From Shimia sp. R10_1 (lineage in GTDB: Bacteria; Pseudomonadota; Alphaproteobacteria; Rhodobacterales; Rhodobacteraceae), in contig NZ_JAGHQX010000003.1 of NCBI RefSeq assembly GCF_017744095.1, positions 310,001 to 374,000 on the forward strand: a DNA stretch of 64,000 bases, given 5' to 3'. The position numbers were made by a program, and so were the translations under genes. Below are positions 44,318-52,277 of the stretch, one piece after another; position 1 is the first letter of the stretch, and each line of letters opens with the position of its first letter. Under the pieces are notes generated by a model, which saw nothing but the letters and a program-made list of their open reading frames with translations, did no database searches and was not told the DNA's origin.

Positions 44318-44791
44318 ATGACACACCGCTTAGCCCTTGTTCTAATTGCCTTTCTGTCGGCCACCGGCGTTGCGGCACAGGCCACCGAAGCCACACCCGA
44401 AACCGGCACAGAAAACGCTGAAAATACACCACAACTTGTGCGCTCCGGCCTGGATGCAGATCCAGACGCGTTCCTCTGGGTGAATCGGCTGATCGTGGTT
44501 TTTGCTGACACCCCACGCGATCCACGCTTCGCCCAGCAGATGGAGCTGATCGAGGCGCAACCGGACGATTTGCGCGTACGCGATGTGGTTGTGTTCACCG
44601 ACACCGATCCGGCGGCCCAATCCGCCCTGCGCCAAAAACTGCGCCCACGTGGCTTCATGATGGCGATGATTGGCAAAGACGGCACCGTGTATTTCCGCAA
44701 ACCGCTGCCCTGGTCGGTGCGCGAAATATCCGCCAACATCGACAAAAACCCGCTGCGCCAACAGGAAATCCGCGACCGCCGCCAGCCTTGA
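44318..44791 (+). CDS. DUF4174 secreted protein
   Basis: A 157-residue exported protein. The signal peptide (HRLALVLIAFLSATGVAAQA) is cut near residue 21, followed by an acidic Thr/Glu-rich stretch and a domain with FLWVNRLIVVFADTPRDPRFAQQMELI, VVVFTDTDP and PRGFMMAMIGKDGTVYFRKPLPWSVREISANID, matching DUF4174. This resembles a thioredoxin-like fold without the cysteines. ATG 44318 follows GGAGAGAG directly and is preferred to ATG 44276. It is transcribed opposite to the neighbouring scpA and aldo/keto reductase genes. Confidence 0.87.
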   Translation: MTHRLALVLIAFLSATGVAAQATEATPETGTENAENTPQLVRSGLDADPDAFLWVNRLIVVFADTPRDPRFAQQMELIEAQPDDLRVRDVVVFTDTDPAAQSALRQKLRPRGFMMAMIGKDGTVYFRKPLPWSVREISANIDKNPLRQQEIRDRRQP

Positions 44792-44834
44792 ACGCGCATC
44801 TCTGCGCGCGGCGTGATATGCCCATTGGCCGGTC

Positions 44835-45749
44835 TCACGGCATCGTTTTCCCGCGCGCGGCGATCAGCACGTCATACCAGTCCTGACGGCTCAGGCGCAC
44901 GTCAAACACCTTTGCACTGTCTTTGATCCGCGCCACATTCTGGGTGCCGATCAACGCAATGAGATTGCTGGGATGCGCCAGAACCCAGGCCAGTGCCACA
45001 TGGTCCACGCCCACGGATTCGCGCGTGGCGATCCCTTCCAGCACGGTCAGCACGCGGGCCTCCTGCGTGCCCGCTTCCGGCTGATGCGCCGCTGTCAAAC
45101 GGCCTCCGCCCAACGGCGACCAGGCCATCACCGCAAGGTTCAGTTCCTGCGCAATATCCAGCGTGCCATCTTCCAGCGGATCAATCGCCAGCGGCGAAAA
45201 CTCCGGCTGGCTCGCGACCAGAGGAAAATCCAACTTGCTTTGCAACGCTCGGATCTGCGTGTGAGTGAAATTGCTCACCCCTGCTTCGCGGATTTTGCCC
45301 GTCTGGCGCAGATGCGTCAGTGCATCTGCCACCTCCTCAAACGAGGCAAGAAGATCCGGACGATGGATCAGAAAAACGTCGATGGTGTCGGCGCCAAGCC
45401 GCGCGAGCGAGCCTTCACAGCTCGCAATCAGGTTGGACGCGCGGCTGTCGTAGGGCACAGGCGGATGAATGCCCGCTTTGGTCACCAGCACCGTGCGCGC
45501 GCGCAGATCTTTTTCTGCGCGGTAGACAGCACCCAGCACCTCTTCTGCAGCGCCAAAGCCCTCAGCCCCAAATCCGTAGATCGCTGCCGTGTCCACGAGG
45601 TTGGCGCCAATTTCCAGCGCCGCATGCACCTTCTGCGCCGCCTCCGCCGCTGTAGACCCTGCAAACCGCCAGCACCCATAGGCCAACCGCCCGGTGTCAA
45701 ACGGGCCAATTTGGGTCGTCTTTGCAATTTGCAATGCGTCTCCGGTCAT
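44835..45749 (-). CDS. Aldo/keto reductase
   Basis: A 304-residue TIM-barrel NADPH oxidoreductase. The catalytic tetrad is visible: Asp in NLVDTAAIYGFG with Tyr, Lys in VLVTKAGIHPP, and His in VFLIHRPDLL. The C-terminal nucleotide-binding segment IALIGTQNVARIKD is present. ATG 45749 is used because the upstream TTG frame lacks coding character. It lies between pccA (73 bases upstream) and the convergent DUF4174 gene and could be transcribed with pccA. Confidence 0.93.
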   Translation of the reverse strand: MTGDALQIAKTTQIGPFDTGRLAYGCWRFAGSTAAEAAQKVHAALEIGANLVDTAAIYGFGAEGFGAAEEVLGAVYRAEKDLRARTVLVTKAGIHPPVPYDSRASNLIASCEGSLARLGADTIDVFLIHRPDLLASFEEVADALTHLRQTGKIREAGVSNFTHTQIRALQSKLDFPLVASQPEFSPLAIDPLEDGTLDIAQELNLAVMAWSPLGGGRLTAAHQPEAGTQEARVLTVLEGIATRESVGVDHVALAWVLAHPSNLIALIGTQNVARIKDSAKVFDVRLSRQDWYDVLIAARGKTMP

Positions 45750-45822
45750 GGCGGGCACCTGTGGTTTCGGCGGTGAGCGCGCGCCCGACAACCATGCCGG
45801 GCGAGCCTTTGTTTGGATCAGA

Positions 45823-47850
45823 TCATTCGAACTCGATGATCACATCATCCACCGCGAGGCTGTCGCCCGCGGCTGCGTTGATCTTGCTGACCACGGCCTT
45901 CTTCTCGGCCCGCAGGATGTTTTCCATCTTCATGGCTTCCACCGTGCACAGCGCCTGACCTTCCTGAACTTCGTCGCCGACTTCCACGTCGACCTTCACG
46001 ATCAGACCCGGCATTGGGCAGAGCAGCATCTTGGAGGTATCTGGTGGCAGCTTCTCTGGCATCAGCTTTGCAAGCTCGGCTTGGCGCGGCGTGCGCACAT
46101 GCACTTTCATATCTGCACCACGGGTGCGCAGACGGAACCCACCGGAGATTTTGCCAACCTTCAGCACTAGGCGGCCATCCACATCGACCTCAGCCAGCTG
46201 GTCACCCGGTGTCCAGTCAGAGGCCACGCGCAGCTTGCTGCCATCCTCAAACTTGACGGTAGAACCTTCTTTGTCGGCCTTCACCTTCACGGCAAACTCA
46301 TGGCCCTGCAGCGTGACAACCCACTTTTTGCCAACACGGCGCTCGTGGTTGTCCATACGGCCCGACACACGGGTGCGACGGATCTCCGCCACGCGGTACA
46401 TCGCCGCCGCTGCCGCCGCCACGCGCTTGAGCTGCGCCTCAGGCAGCTCTACGCCGTCAAAGCCTTCCGGATACTGCTCTTCGATAAAGGCTGTGGTCAT
46501 ATCGCCCTTGATGAAGATCGGGTGATCCATCACCGCCGACAGGAACGGCAGGTTGTGGCCGATGCCTTCCACCTCAAAGCTGTCCAGCGCCACACGCATC
46601 GCCTCAATCGCCGCGTCTCGGGTCGGGGCCCATGTGCAGAGCTTGGCGATCATCGGGTCATAATACATGCTGATCTCGCCGCCTTCATAGACGCCAGTGT
46701 CATTGCGCACGACCTCATCGCCCGCATCACCGGGCTGGGTGCCAGGGGTGTAGGCTTTGGTCTCCGCCGGTGGGCGGTAACGGGTCAAGCGGCCAATGGA
46801 CGGCAGGAAGTTGCGATAGGGATCTTCCGCATAAAGACGGTTCTCAATCGCCCAGCCCTGCAGCTTCACATCGTCTTGGGTGATGCTCAGCGGCTCACCA
46901 TTGGCGACACGGATCATCTGCTCCACGAGGTCCACACCGGTGATCAGCTCGGTCACAGGGTGTTCCACCTGCAGGCGGGTGTTCATCTCAAGGAAGTAGA
47001 AGTTTTTGTCGCCATCCACGATGAATTCCACGGTCCCGGCAGAGGCATAACCCACCGCTTTTGCCAGCGCGACAGATTGCTCGCCCATCGCCTTGCGGGT
47101 GGCTTCATCAAGGAACGGGCTTGGCGCCTCCTCCACAACTTTCTGGTTCCGACGCTGGATCGAACATTCGCGCTCGCCCAGATACACACCGTTGCCATGC
47201 GCGTCACACAGCACCTGAATTTCAATGTGGCGCGGCTGGGTCACAAACTTCTCGATGAAGATACGGTCATCGCCAAAGCTGTTGGCCGCTTCGTTCTTGG
47301 AAGATTGGAAACCCTCGCGCGCTTCTTCATCGTTCCACGCGATCCGCATGCCTTTGCCGCCGCCACCAGCGGAGGCTTTGATCATCACCGGATAGCCGAT
47401 CTCTTTAGAGATCTTCACCGCCTCATCCGCATCCTCGATCAGGCCCATATAGCCCGGCACGGTGGACACATTGGCGTCCTGCGCGATCTTTTTGGAGGTG
47501 ATCTTGTCCCCCATCGCCTCAATCGCCCCTTTAGGGGGCCCGATGAAGGCCACGCCAGCCGCTTCCAGCGCCTCGGCAAATTTTGCGTTTTCAGACAGGA
47601 AGCCATAGCCAGGATGCACCGCCTGTGCGCCGGTCTTCTTGATGGCCTCCATGACCTTGTCGATCACGATGTAGGATTGGTTTGCCGGAGGTGGGCCAAT
47701 ATGCACCGCCTCGTCTGCCATCTGCACGTGCAGCGCCTGCTTGTCAGCATCCGAATAAATCGCCACCGTCTTGATGCCCATCTTGCGGGCGGATTTGATC
47801 ACGCGACAGGCAATCTCGCCCCGGTTGGCAATCAGGATCTTATCGAACAT
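45823..47850 (-). CDS. pccA: Propionyl-CoA carboxylase alpha subunit
   Basis: A 675-residue biotin-dependent subunit. Biotin carboxylase (about 1-450; [56 protein letters not shown]) leads to a BT domain (about 480-600) and a C-terminal biotinyl domain with the lysine in EAMKMEN near residue 640. With PccB it carboxylates propionyl-CoA to (S)-methylmalonyl-CoA. It is followed by an aldo/keto reductase gene and preceded by a terminator and a small lipoprotein gene, so it probably has its own promoter in 47851-47902. Confidence 0.97.
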   Translation of the reverse strand: MFDKILIANRGEIACRVIKSARKMGIKTVAIYSDADKQALHVQMADEAVHIGPPPANQSYIVIDKVMEAIKKTGAQAVHPGYGFLSENAKFAEALEAAGVAFIGPPKGAIEAMGDKITSKKIAQDANVSTVPGYMGLIEDADEAVKISKEIGYPVMIKASAGGGGKGMRIAWNDEEAREGFQSSKNEAANSFGDDRIFIEKFVTQPRHIEIQVLCDAHGNGVYLGERECSIQRRNQKVVEEAPSPFLDEATRKAMGEQSVALAKAVGYASAGTVEFIVDGDKNFYFLEMNTRLQVEHPVTELITGVDLVEQMIRVANGEPLSITQDDVKLQGWAIENRLYAEDPYRNFLPSIGRLTRYRPPAETKAYTPGTQPGDAGDEVVRNDTGVYEGGEISMYYDPMIAKLCTWAPTRDAAIEAMRVALDSFEVEGIGHNLPFLSAVMDHPIFIKGDMTTAFIEEQYPEGFDGVELPEAQLKRVAAAAAAMYRVAEIRRTRVSGRMDNHERRVGKKWVVTLQGHEFAVKVKADKEGSTVKFEDGSKLRVASDWTPGDQLAEVDVDGRLVLKVGKISGGFRLRTRGADMKVHVRTPRQAELAKLMPEKLPPDTSKMLLCPMPGLIVKVDVEVGDEVQEGQALCTVEAMKMENILRAEKKAVVSKINAAAGDSLAVDDVIIEFE

Positions 47851-47902
47851 CGTCTCGTCCTTCTGGTCTTGTCAGGCCGCAAGCGCGGTCTGGTTTGGCA
47901 AT

Positions 47903-47940
47903 AAAAAAGCCACCCGCCCGCGCAAGCGAGGGGATGGCTT
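47903..47940 (-). terminator. Terminator of the small lipoprotein gene
   Basis: On the minus strand AAGCCATCCC pairs with GGGTGGCTT, extended by a GC-rich inner stem, followed by six Ts (47908-47903). It separates the lipoprotein gene (48023-48226) from pccA. Confidence 0.65.
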
Positions 47941-48022
47941 CGTTTCTGGGATCAACTGTGGCTCAGCCGAAGAGCTCAGAACCGTCAGGCAAGGTGCAGT
48001 AAGTGCTGCACCCGCCGCCTGA

Positions 48023-48226
48023 TCAGCAACTGTTGGAGAATTCTTTACAATAGACCACATTGGCCGCGCTGCCGACGACGGCACCCGCCGCAAGGTTGGC
48101 GCCAACAACCGCCGAGACCGCTGTACCTGCACCTGCCCCAATGAGCGCTTGTTCATTGAATGTGTCACCACAGGCGCCCAACGCGGTGAGCGCGCACAAG
48201 CCGATAATGGCTGAAGAAAGTCGCAT
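48023..48226 (-). CDS. Small lipoprotein, glycine-zipper-like
   Basis: A 67-residue protein. The lipobox LTALGAC places the lipidated cysteine at residue 19. The mature part has an Ala/Gly-rich stretch (LIGAGAGTAVSAVVGANLAAGAVVGSAANVV) of the glycine-zipper type, and two more cysteines (YCKEF and SNSC) which may form a disulfide. It is probably anchored in a membrane facing the periplasm. It ends in a terminator before pccA and has no recognised function. Confidence 0.8.
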   Translation of the reverse strand: MRLSSAIIGLCALTALGACGDTFNEQALIGAGAGTAVSAVVGANLAAGAVVGSAANVVYCKEFSNSC

Positions 48227-48855
48227 GTCTGAGTGTCCAATACCTGCGAAGGGACGAGGCCCCTAAGATTGCTGTCCGTATCCGCGTCAGCCCCCAAAAT
48301 ATCCTCATCGCGTTCCTCAAGTCCTGCCACGCGCAGGCCCTTGAAAAAAACGGGTGATTCTGAAGGGACACAACAGAACCACCCGGAAGGGGAAGGGTAA
48401 CGGAATACACTGTTACAGGAACCCGCCAAATCGGCGCATTCCTCAGCACGCATGATGCCTGCAAATCTCGGAAACCAAAGTGGATTTTGCGCCCACGCAC
48501 AACGATAGGCCGCATCCTGCCCAATCAGCTGACCCCAAGGCAACTTCCCGCCGACAGAAAACAGGGCCCCCGATGCCAATCGGCGATCACTCGCCATCAC
48601 AACCGCGCGACAATTCGGAACCAAATGGTACACAAGTGCATTTTCAAGAGGGGCGCGATCACATTTTCCAAACAAGATCGTCGGCAGTTTCACCAAAGTC
48701 TTACCCCGGCAAATGCCAATCTTTGCGTCCAATCTCACAAAACGGTCACAAGTCACTGAGAATTTTGGCCGCTCTGCTCTCAGCGACGTCATTTCGAGAA
48801 TGTGCAAACCCGTGAAACCCATGGGGCGTTGCACGTCACTGAAAGGACCAGCCAA
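48227..48855. promoter_or_regulatory. Long divergent upstream region, lipoprotein / DcaP-like porin
   Basis: The 629 bases hold no gene I can support. They separate two divergent genes and include a dyad GTAAC/GTTAC at 48397-48416. The length is unusual for so dense a region and leaves room for an unseen small RNA or a complex porin promoter. Confidence 0.45.
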
Positions 48856-50004
48856 ATGCGCAAACCCAGACACAGACTTGTCACCGTCGCGGCGTTGACC
48901 ATCGGCACCACCGGCACGCTCGCCCATGCCCAAGATCAAGGCACACAGGCCGAACTTGACGCGCTGCGTGCCCGTGTTGAGGCACTCGAATCCGGCAGCG
49001 AACCGACCAGCACCGGCAGCGGTGATTTCAACGTTGGCGGCACCAGCATCGACATCTACGGCTACCTGAAAGCCGACTTTTACTACGACACAGACTTCCG
49101 TCAGGGAGATACGGCCTTTGTGAACGCGATTGGTGAGCCCACCAACGCCACCGACGGCAGCTTTGGGGCCACTGCCCGTCAGTCCCGCCTTGGCTTCCGC
49201 ACCAACACCGACACCAGCATCGGCAATGTCGCCGGCAAACTGGAGCTGGATCTGTTCGGCTCCGGCGGCACCGCAGAGCTGCGCCTGCGCCACGCCAGCG
49301 TTCAACTGGGTGACAACTGGCTGATTGGTCAGGACTGGACCAACTTCATGCCGCTGAGCCAATACCCCACCACCGTGGAATTCAACGGCCCCGTTGGCAT
49401 CTCTTTTGCCCGCGTCCCGCAAATCCGCTACACCCACAACTGGGATCAGCTGACCTTCAGCGCCTCGATCGAGGAAAACAACGCGGCCTCTGACGACCCG
49501 ACCTTCACCTCGGCCCTGTCTTACGACACCGACCTCTTCAGTGCCCGTGTGGCGGGCCTGACAGGCAGCGTGCGCAGCGGTGGGCAGGACATCGACCAGA
49601 GCGGCTTCACCCTGTCCGGCGCAGTCCGCCCTTGGGAGGGGGGGCTCTTCCAGGCGACCTATGTCGACGGCGAAGCCCTCGGCCCGCTGCTGATTGGGGG
49701 CGGCAACGCCGCTGTCGGCGGTCAGGCCAATGATGTCTCCGGCTACACGCTGGAATTCCGGCAGGACATTGGCGCGCGCTGGAACGTGGGCATCGCCTAC
49801 GGCCGCGAGGATTACGACCTTGCCAGTTCCACCGGCACGCTGGCCTTCGACGAGCTGGAAACCATCCACCTCAACGCCTTCTACAAGGCCACCGACGATC
49901 TGACGTTCAGCGCCGAGTATTTCATCGGCGAACGCAACGACGCGGGCAGCGGGCGCACATTTGACTCTGACCGCATCCAGCTGGCTGTCCAGCTGAACTT
50001 CTAA
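48856..50004 (+). CDS. DcaP-family trimeric outer-membrane porin
   Basis: A 382-residue outer-membrane protein. A signal peptide (VTVAALTIGTTGTLAHA) is followed by a short coiled coil (AELDALRARVEALESG, about 30-48) typical of DcaP, and a beta-barrel with alternating strands ending in aromatic LAVQLNF. DcaP proteins take up carboxylic acids and other anions. ATG 48856 has GAAAGGA nine bases upstream. The gene lies on the strand opposite to the pcc genes, inside their locus, so it may admit short-chain acids; this is inference. Confidence 0.87.
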   Translation: MRKPRHRLVTVAALTIGTTGTLAHAQDQGTQAELDALRARVEALESGSEPTSTGSGDFNVGGTSIDIYGYLKADFYYDTDFRQGDTAFVNAIGEPTNATDGSFGATARQSRLGFRTNTDTSIGNVAGKLELDLFGSGGTAELRLRHASVQLGDNWLIGQDWTNFMPLSQYPTTVEFNGPVGISFARVPQIRYTHNWDQLTFSASIEENNAASDDPTFTSALSYDTDLFSARVAGLTGSVRSGGQDIDQSGFTLSGAVRPWEGGLFQATYVDGEALGPLLIGGGNAAVGGQANDVSGYTLEFRQDIGARWNVGIAYGREDYDLASSTGTLAFDELETIHLNAFYKATDDLTFSAEYFIGERNDAGSGRTFDSDRIQLAVQLNF

Positions 50005-50090
50005 AGCAGAAACGTGGCCCTGCCCGCCGAAAGCGGCAGGTGGGGCCATGATCTTAGAGGCCAAAGCGATATGTGCGCCCGGCTGATGCA

Positions 50091-50444
50091 TCAGAAATCG
50101 TCTTCAAATGCGTCCGGGAAAGAGGCACGCGCCACGACCTCGTCAATCACCAAAAGCGCGTCATAGCTCTCTGGATCAAACGGATCTTCTGCCGCGACCA
50201 CCTCACGGCCAAAAAGCCAGCTCAGGCGACCGGCATCGAGATTGCCCCGCTCAAACGGCTGATCGCCAAAATGCTCCCACAGCGCCGCCATAAAGGCGCT
50301 GTCGGCACGGCGATCTGCGGGCTTGCGGTCCTTGAAACGCTCCCGTTTCGTGATCGCAGTCACCCCACGAGGGTTCGCACGACGGATGGTGAATTGAAAA
50401 TCTGATCCCGGAAGACGACCGGGGAAGCCGCGATGCTTAATCAT
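50091..50444 (-). CDS. Conserved hypothetical protein of the pcc locus
   Basis: A 117-residue soluble protein with no signal or membrane segment. Distinct blocks are IKHRGFPGRLPGSDFQFTIRRANPRGVTAITKRERF near the start and LDAGRLSWLFGREVVAAEDPFDPESYDALLVIDEVVARASFPDAFEDDF at the end; the acidic C-terminus is notable. I recall such proteins next to pccA/pccB in Rhodobacteraceae but know of no function. ATG 50444 follows GGGAG and is chosen over the longer frame. Confidence 0.75.
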   Translation of the reverse strand: MIKHRGFPGRLPGSDFQFTIRRANPRGVTAITKRERFKDRKPADRRADSAFMAALWEHFGDQPFERGNLDAGRLSWLFGREVVAAEDPFDPESYDALLVIDEVVARASFPDAFEDDF

Positions 50445-50552
50445 GCCTGCGCTCCCTTCTGTTGAGGGCGCGGCGTCCGCATCACCTGTGTTGAGACGCA
50501 AGCAGGCCCTGCGGTCTGCTCGCCATTTTTTTCAAAAGAAAGACCTGCGGCC

Positions 50553-50699
50553 TTACTTGTATTTGCCAGTGTAGGTTGGCTCGGTTGAGATGGGCTCTGG
50601 GTCAACCACAACGAACTCTTCGATGGGTTCGTCTTGGCCACAGGCCGCCACGAGGGCCACAAGGCCGATCGCGAGGAATGACTTGATGCTCTTCGACAT
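50553..50699 (-). CDS. 48-residue lipoprotein of the pcc locus
   Basis: A very short gene: MSKSIKSFLAIGLVALVAAC, with the lipobox LVAAC, puts the lipidated cysteine at residue 20, and the mature peptide has an acidic, proline-rich tail (IEEFVVVDPEPISTEPTY) ending GKYK. The frame is 49 codons long with ATG at 50697-50699 and TAA at 50553-50555. A GGAG ribosome-binding site precedes the start. A small lipoprotein of this kind is likely to sit in the inner or outer membrane; its role is unknown. Confidence 0.8.
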   Translation of the reverse strand: MSKSIKSFLAIGLVALVAACGQDEPIEEFVVVDPEPISTEPTYTGKYK

Positions 50700-50757
50700 C
50701 TGTTTCTCCACTTATCATTTTCAATTTGGACAGGGACGATGCGCCCTGCCTGCCTCA

Positions 50758-50777
50758 ATGCCACAGCGATGTGGCAT
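50758..50777. promoter_or_regulatory. Hairpin with GCGA loop in the pcc locus
   Basis: ATGCCACA (50758-50765) and TGTGGCAT (50770-50777) pair perfectly around GCGA, a GNRA tetraloop. It lies between the DUF6497 gene and the 48-residue lipoprotein gene, on the minus-strand transcript, and could slow decay or set relative levels. Confidence 0.5.
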
Positions 50778-50901
50778 GCGCGGAGAATAGGGGATTCTTT
50801 CGCAAAAAGATAGGGATAGGAGCCTGCCTTAAGGCGCTGTGGCGTGTTTGCCGCAACCGCATCAGGCTGTGTGAAGCTGCTCACAATATCTAGTGGTGTC
50901 A

Positions 50902-51396
50902 TCAAAACCCCTCCCAGATACAGGTGCCATCCTGCACGCTGAATGCTTCAAAATACTGTTGGGCGAGATGGGTCATCACGCCGAATTCTGTTTCTCTGTC
51001 TGCCATGGATATGATCACCTGATCGACTTTTTCTTCGGAAACAGCCAGATACGGCACCGCGACGCCAATGCACAGGTGAAAGAAGTCCTCTTCAATCTCC
51101 GTAAAGGCGATCCCCTGCCGCAACAGGGGCATCACATAGCGAAACCGTGCTACGCGACTTGCATCATCGCGGGTTTCAAACAGGACTTCTTGTAGGGATA
51201 TGTCGTTGCCGGAGGGCACAGCTGGAGCCTCCTCCAAAACTCCAGCCGTGGCCGCAGCACCCAAAAGGGGCCCTCCTAACGCGGCAAAAACAATGTGAGT
51301 CGCAGGCTTACATAGTTTTTCAACAAAAGCTCCAAAAAATATGCGCAATGCAGATTTTTTTTCCACAGCCCCCTGACATTGGTAGGAATTTGTCAT
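50902..51396 (-). CDS. DUF6497-like membrane-anchored protein
   Basis: A 164-residue protein. A hydrophobic stretch (ATHIVFAALGGPLLGAAATAGVL, about 32-54) may be a membrane anchor or late signal. The rest (VPSGNDISLQEVLFETRDDASRVARFRYVMPLLRQG and QVIISMADRETEFGVMTHLAQQYFEAFSVQDGTCIWEGF) recalls the DUF6497 family known to me from this same locus. Cys in HLCIGV and TCIWEG may pair. Its ATG overlaps the preceding gene by four bases. No function is assigned. Confidence 0.75.
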   Translation of the reverse strand: MTNSYQCQGAVEKKSALRIFFGAFVEKLCKPATHIVFAALGGPLLGAAATAGVLEEAPAVPSGNDISLQEVLFETRDDASRVARFRYVMPLLRQGIAFTEIEEDFFHLCIGVAVPYLAVSEEKVDQVIISMADRETEFGVMTHLAQQYFEAFSVQDGTCIWEGF

Positions 51397-51746
51397 GCCA
51401 GCACCTTTTTAGGTTGCGCATGACGAATCCAACGCACGCGACGCTTGGGGCAATTCAGCACCTGTGAAATGTCTGCCTCAAGCTTCTGACGCGCCACCGC
51501 GCCAGCCACTTCGCCGCCAGCAACAACATGCAGACCGCCATCCACACGCGTCACCTGCACGACCGGCGCAAAACCACGTAAATCCTGCAGCGCGCGCCAC
51601 ATATCCTGCCGCACCTGCTGCGCCACGCGCACACGGCAGGCATCCGGCAACGTCGTCTCCGCCGCCACGTCCCACCGCACAGGCAGGCGCCGCGCCACCG
51701 TCACCCGGTCACCCTCACGCAGGATATGCCAGCGACGGCGGCTCAT
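51393..51746 (-). CDS. Conserved hypothetical protein of the pcc locus
   Basis: A 117-residue basic, soluble protein without signal. It reads SRRRWHILREGDRVTVARRLPVRWDVAAETTLPDACRVRVAQQVRQDMWRALQDLRGFAPVVQVTR, then GGLHVVAGGEVAG. One cysteine near residue 38 and one (LNCPKRRVRWIR) near 100 are present. The Arg-rich ends could bind nucleic acid or acidic lipids, but I recognise no domain. The ATG at 51746 is adopted as the only good start. It overlaps the DUF6497-like gene by four bases, which indicates coupling. Confidence 0.72.
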   Translation of the reverse strand: MSRRRWHILREGDRVTVARRLPVRWDVAAETTLPDACRVRVAQQVRQDMWRALQDLRGFAPVVQVTRVDGGLHVVAGGEVAGAVARQKLEADISQVLNCPKRRVRWIRHAQPKKVLA

Positions 51747-51803
51747 GCGGGCGCCCTCATGTCAAAGGCGCCCGACAATACAAAGCGATATATGCAACGC
51801 CCA

Positions 51804-52235
51804 TCAGCCATCAAAGAACTTAAAGCCCCGGCATTTGGCTGACGAGAATCCAGCCTGCACCTCGCCACCGGCTTTCTGCCAGTCCATCACCAAAATCACG
51901 CGGTTGTATTTCAGATCGGCAAACTGAGCGCGCACCTTCTCTTGAGTGAGTTTGCACATCTCAACCATCTGCTTTTTGACAACAGACTTGTTGGCAGGCA
52001 CAGGGCCAGACATCACCGCACCAACCAAAGGCTGCGCATTGCGACGCACCCGCGTGCTCGCCCCGTCATCGCGGCTGGTCGTCGTCGTGATTTGATTTTC
52101 CTGAATGGAAACGACGCACCCTTTGGTGCCTCCGCCCAAATCAAACGCCTGAATGCCACGGCAGCTTTGGGCCTCTGCCGCGAGCGGCAGTGCAAACAAC
52201 GCGCATGATGCAAAAATCAACGTTCTCATATTCAT
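51804..52235 (-). CDS. Secreted hypothetical protein of the pcc locus
   Basis: A 143-residue exported protein. The signal peptide (TLIFASCALFALPLAAEAQ) is cut near residue 21. The mature part has CRGIQAFDLGGGTKGCVVSIQENQITTTTSRDD, MVEMCKLTQEKVRAQFADLKYNRVILVMDWQKAG and AKCRGFKFFDG, with four cysteines well placed for two disulfides. ATG 52235 follows AAGGA with a short gap. It is 42 bases downstream of pccB and probably in its operon. No function is known. Confidence 0.72.
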   Translation of the reverse strand: MNMRTLIFASCALFALPLAAEAQSCRGIQAFDLGGGTKGCVVSIQENQITTTTSRDDGASTRVRRNAQPLVGAVMSGPVPANKSVVKKQMVEMCKLTQEKVRAQFADLKYNRVILVMDWQKAGGEVQAGFSSAKCRGFKFFDG

Positions 52236-52277
52236 CTTTTCCTTGTGTGGTTTTTCAATGAAACCACTCATAGACGA

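Noticed and set aside
47872-50091. 739-codon minus-strand frame over the lipoprotein, the spacer and the porin
   Set aside because: It covers the porin in antisense and has no recognisable domain; the porin reading has signal peptide, coiled coil and barrel.
50441-50905. Open frame of 154 codons on the minus strand over the 48-residue lipoprotein and DUF6497 end
   Set aside because: It lies in another frame across the better-supported lipoprotein, has a low-complexity Ser/Trp/Arg make-up and no family resemblance.
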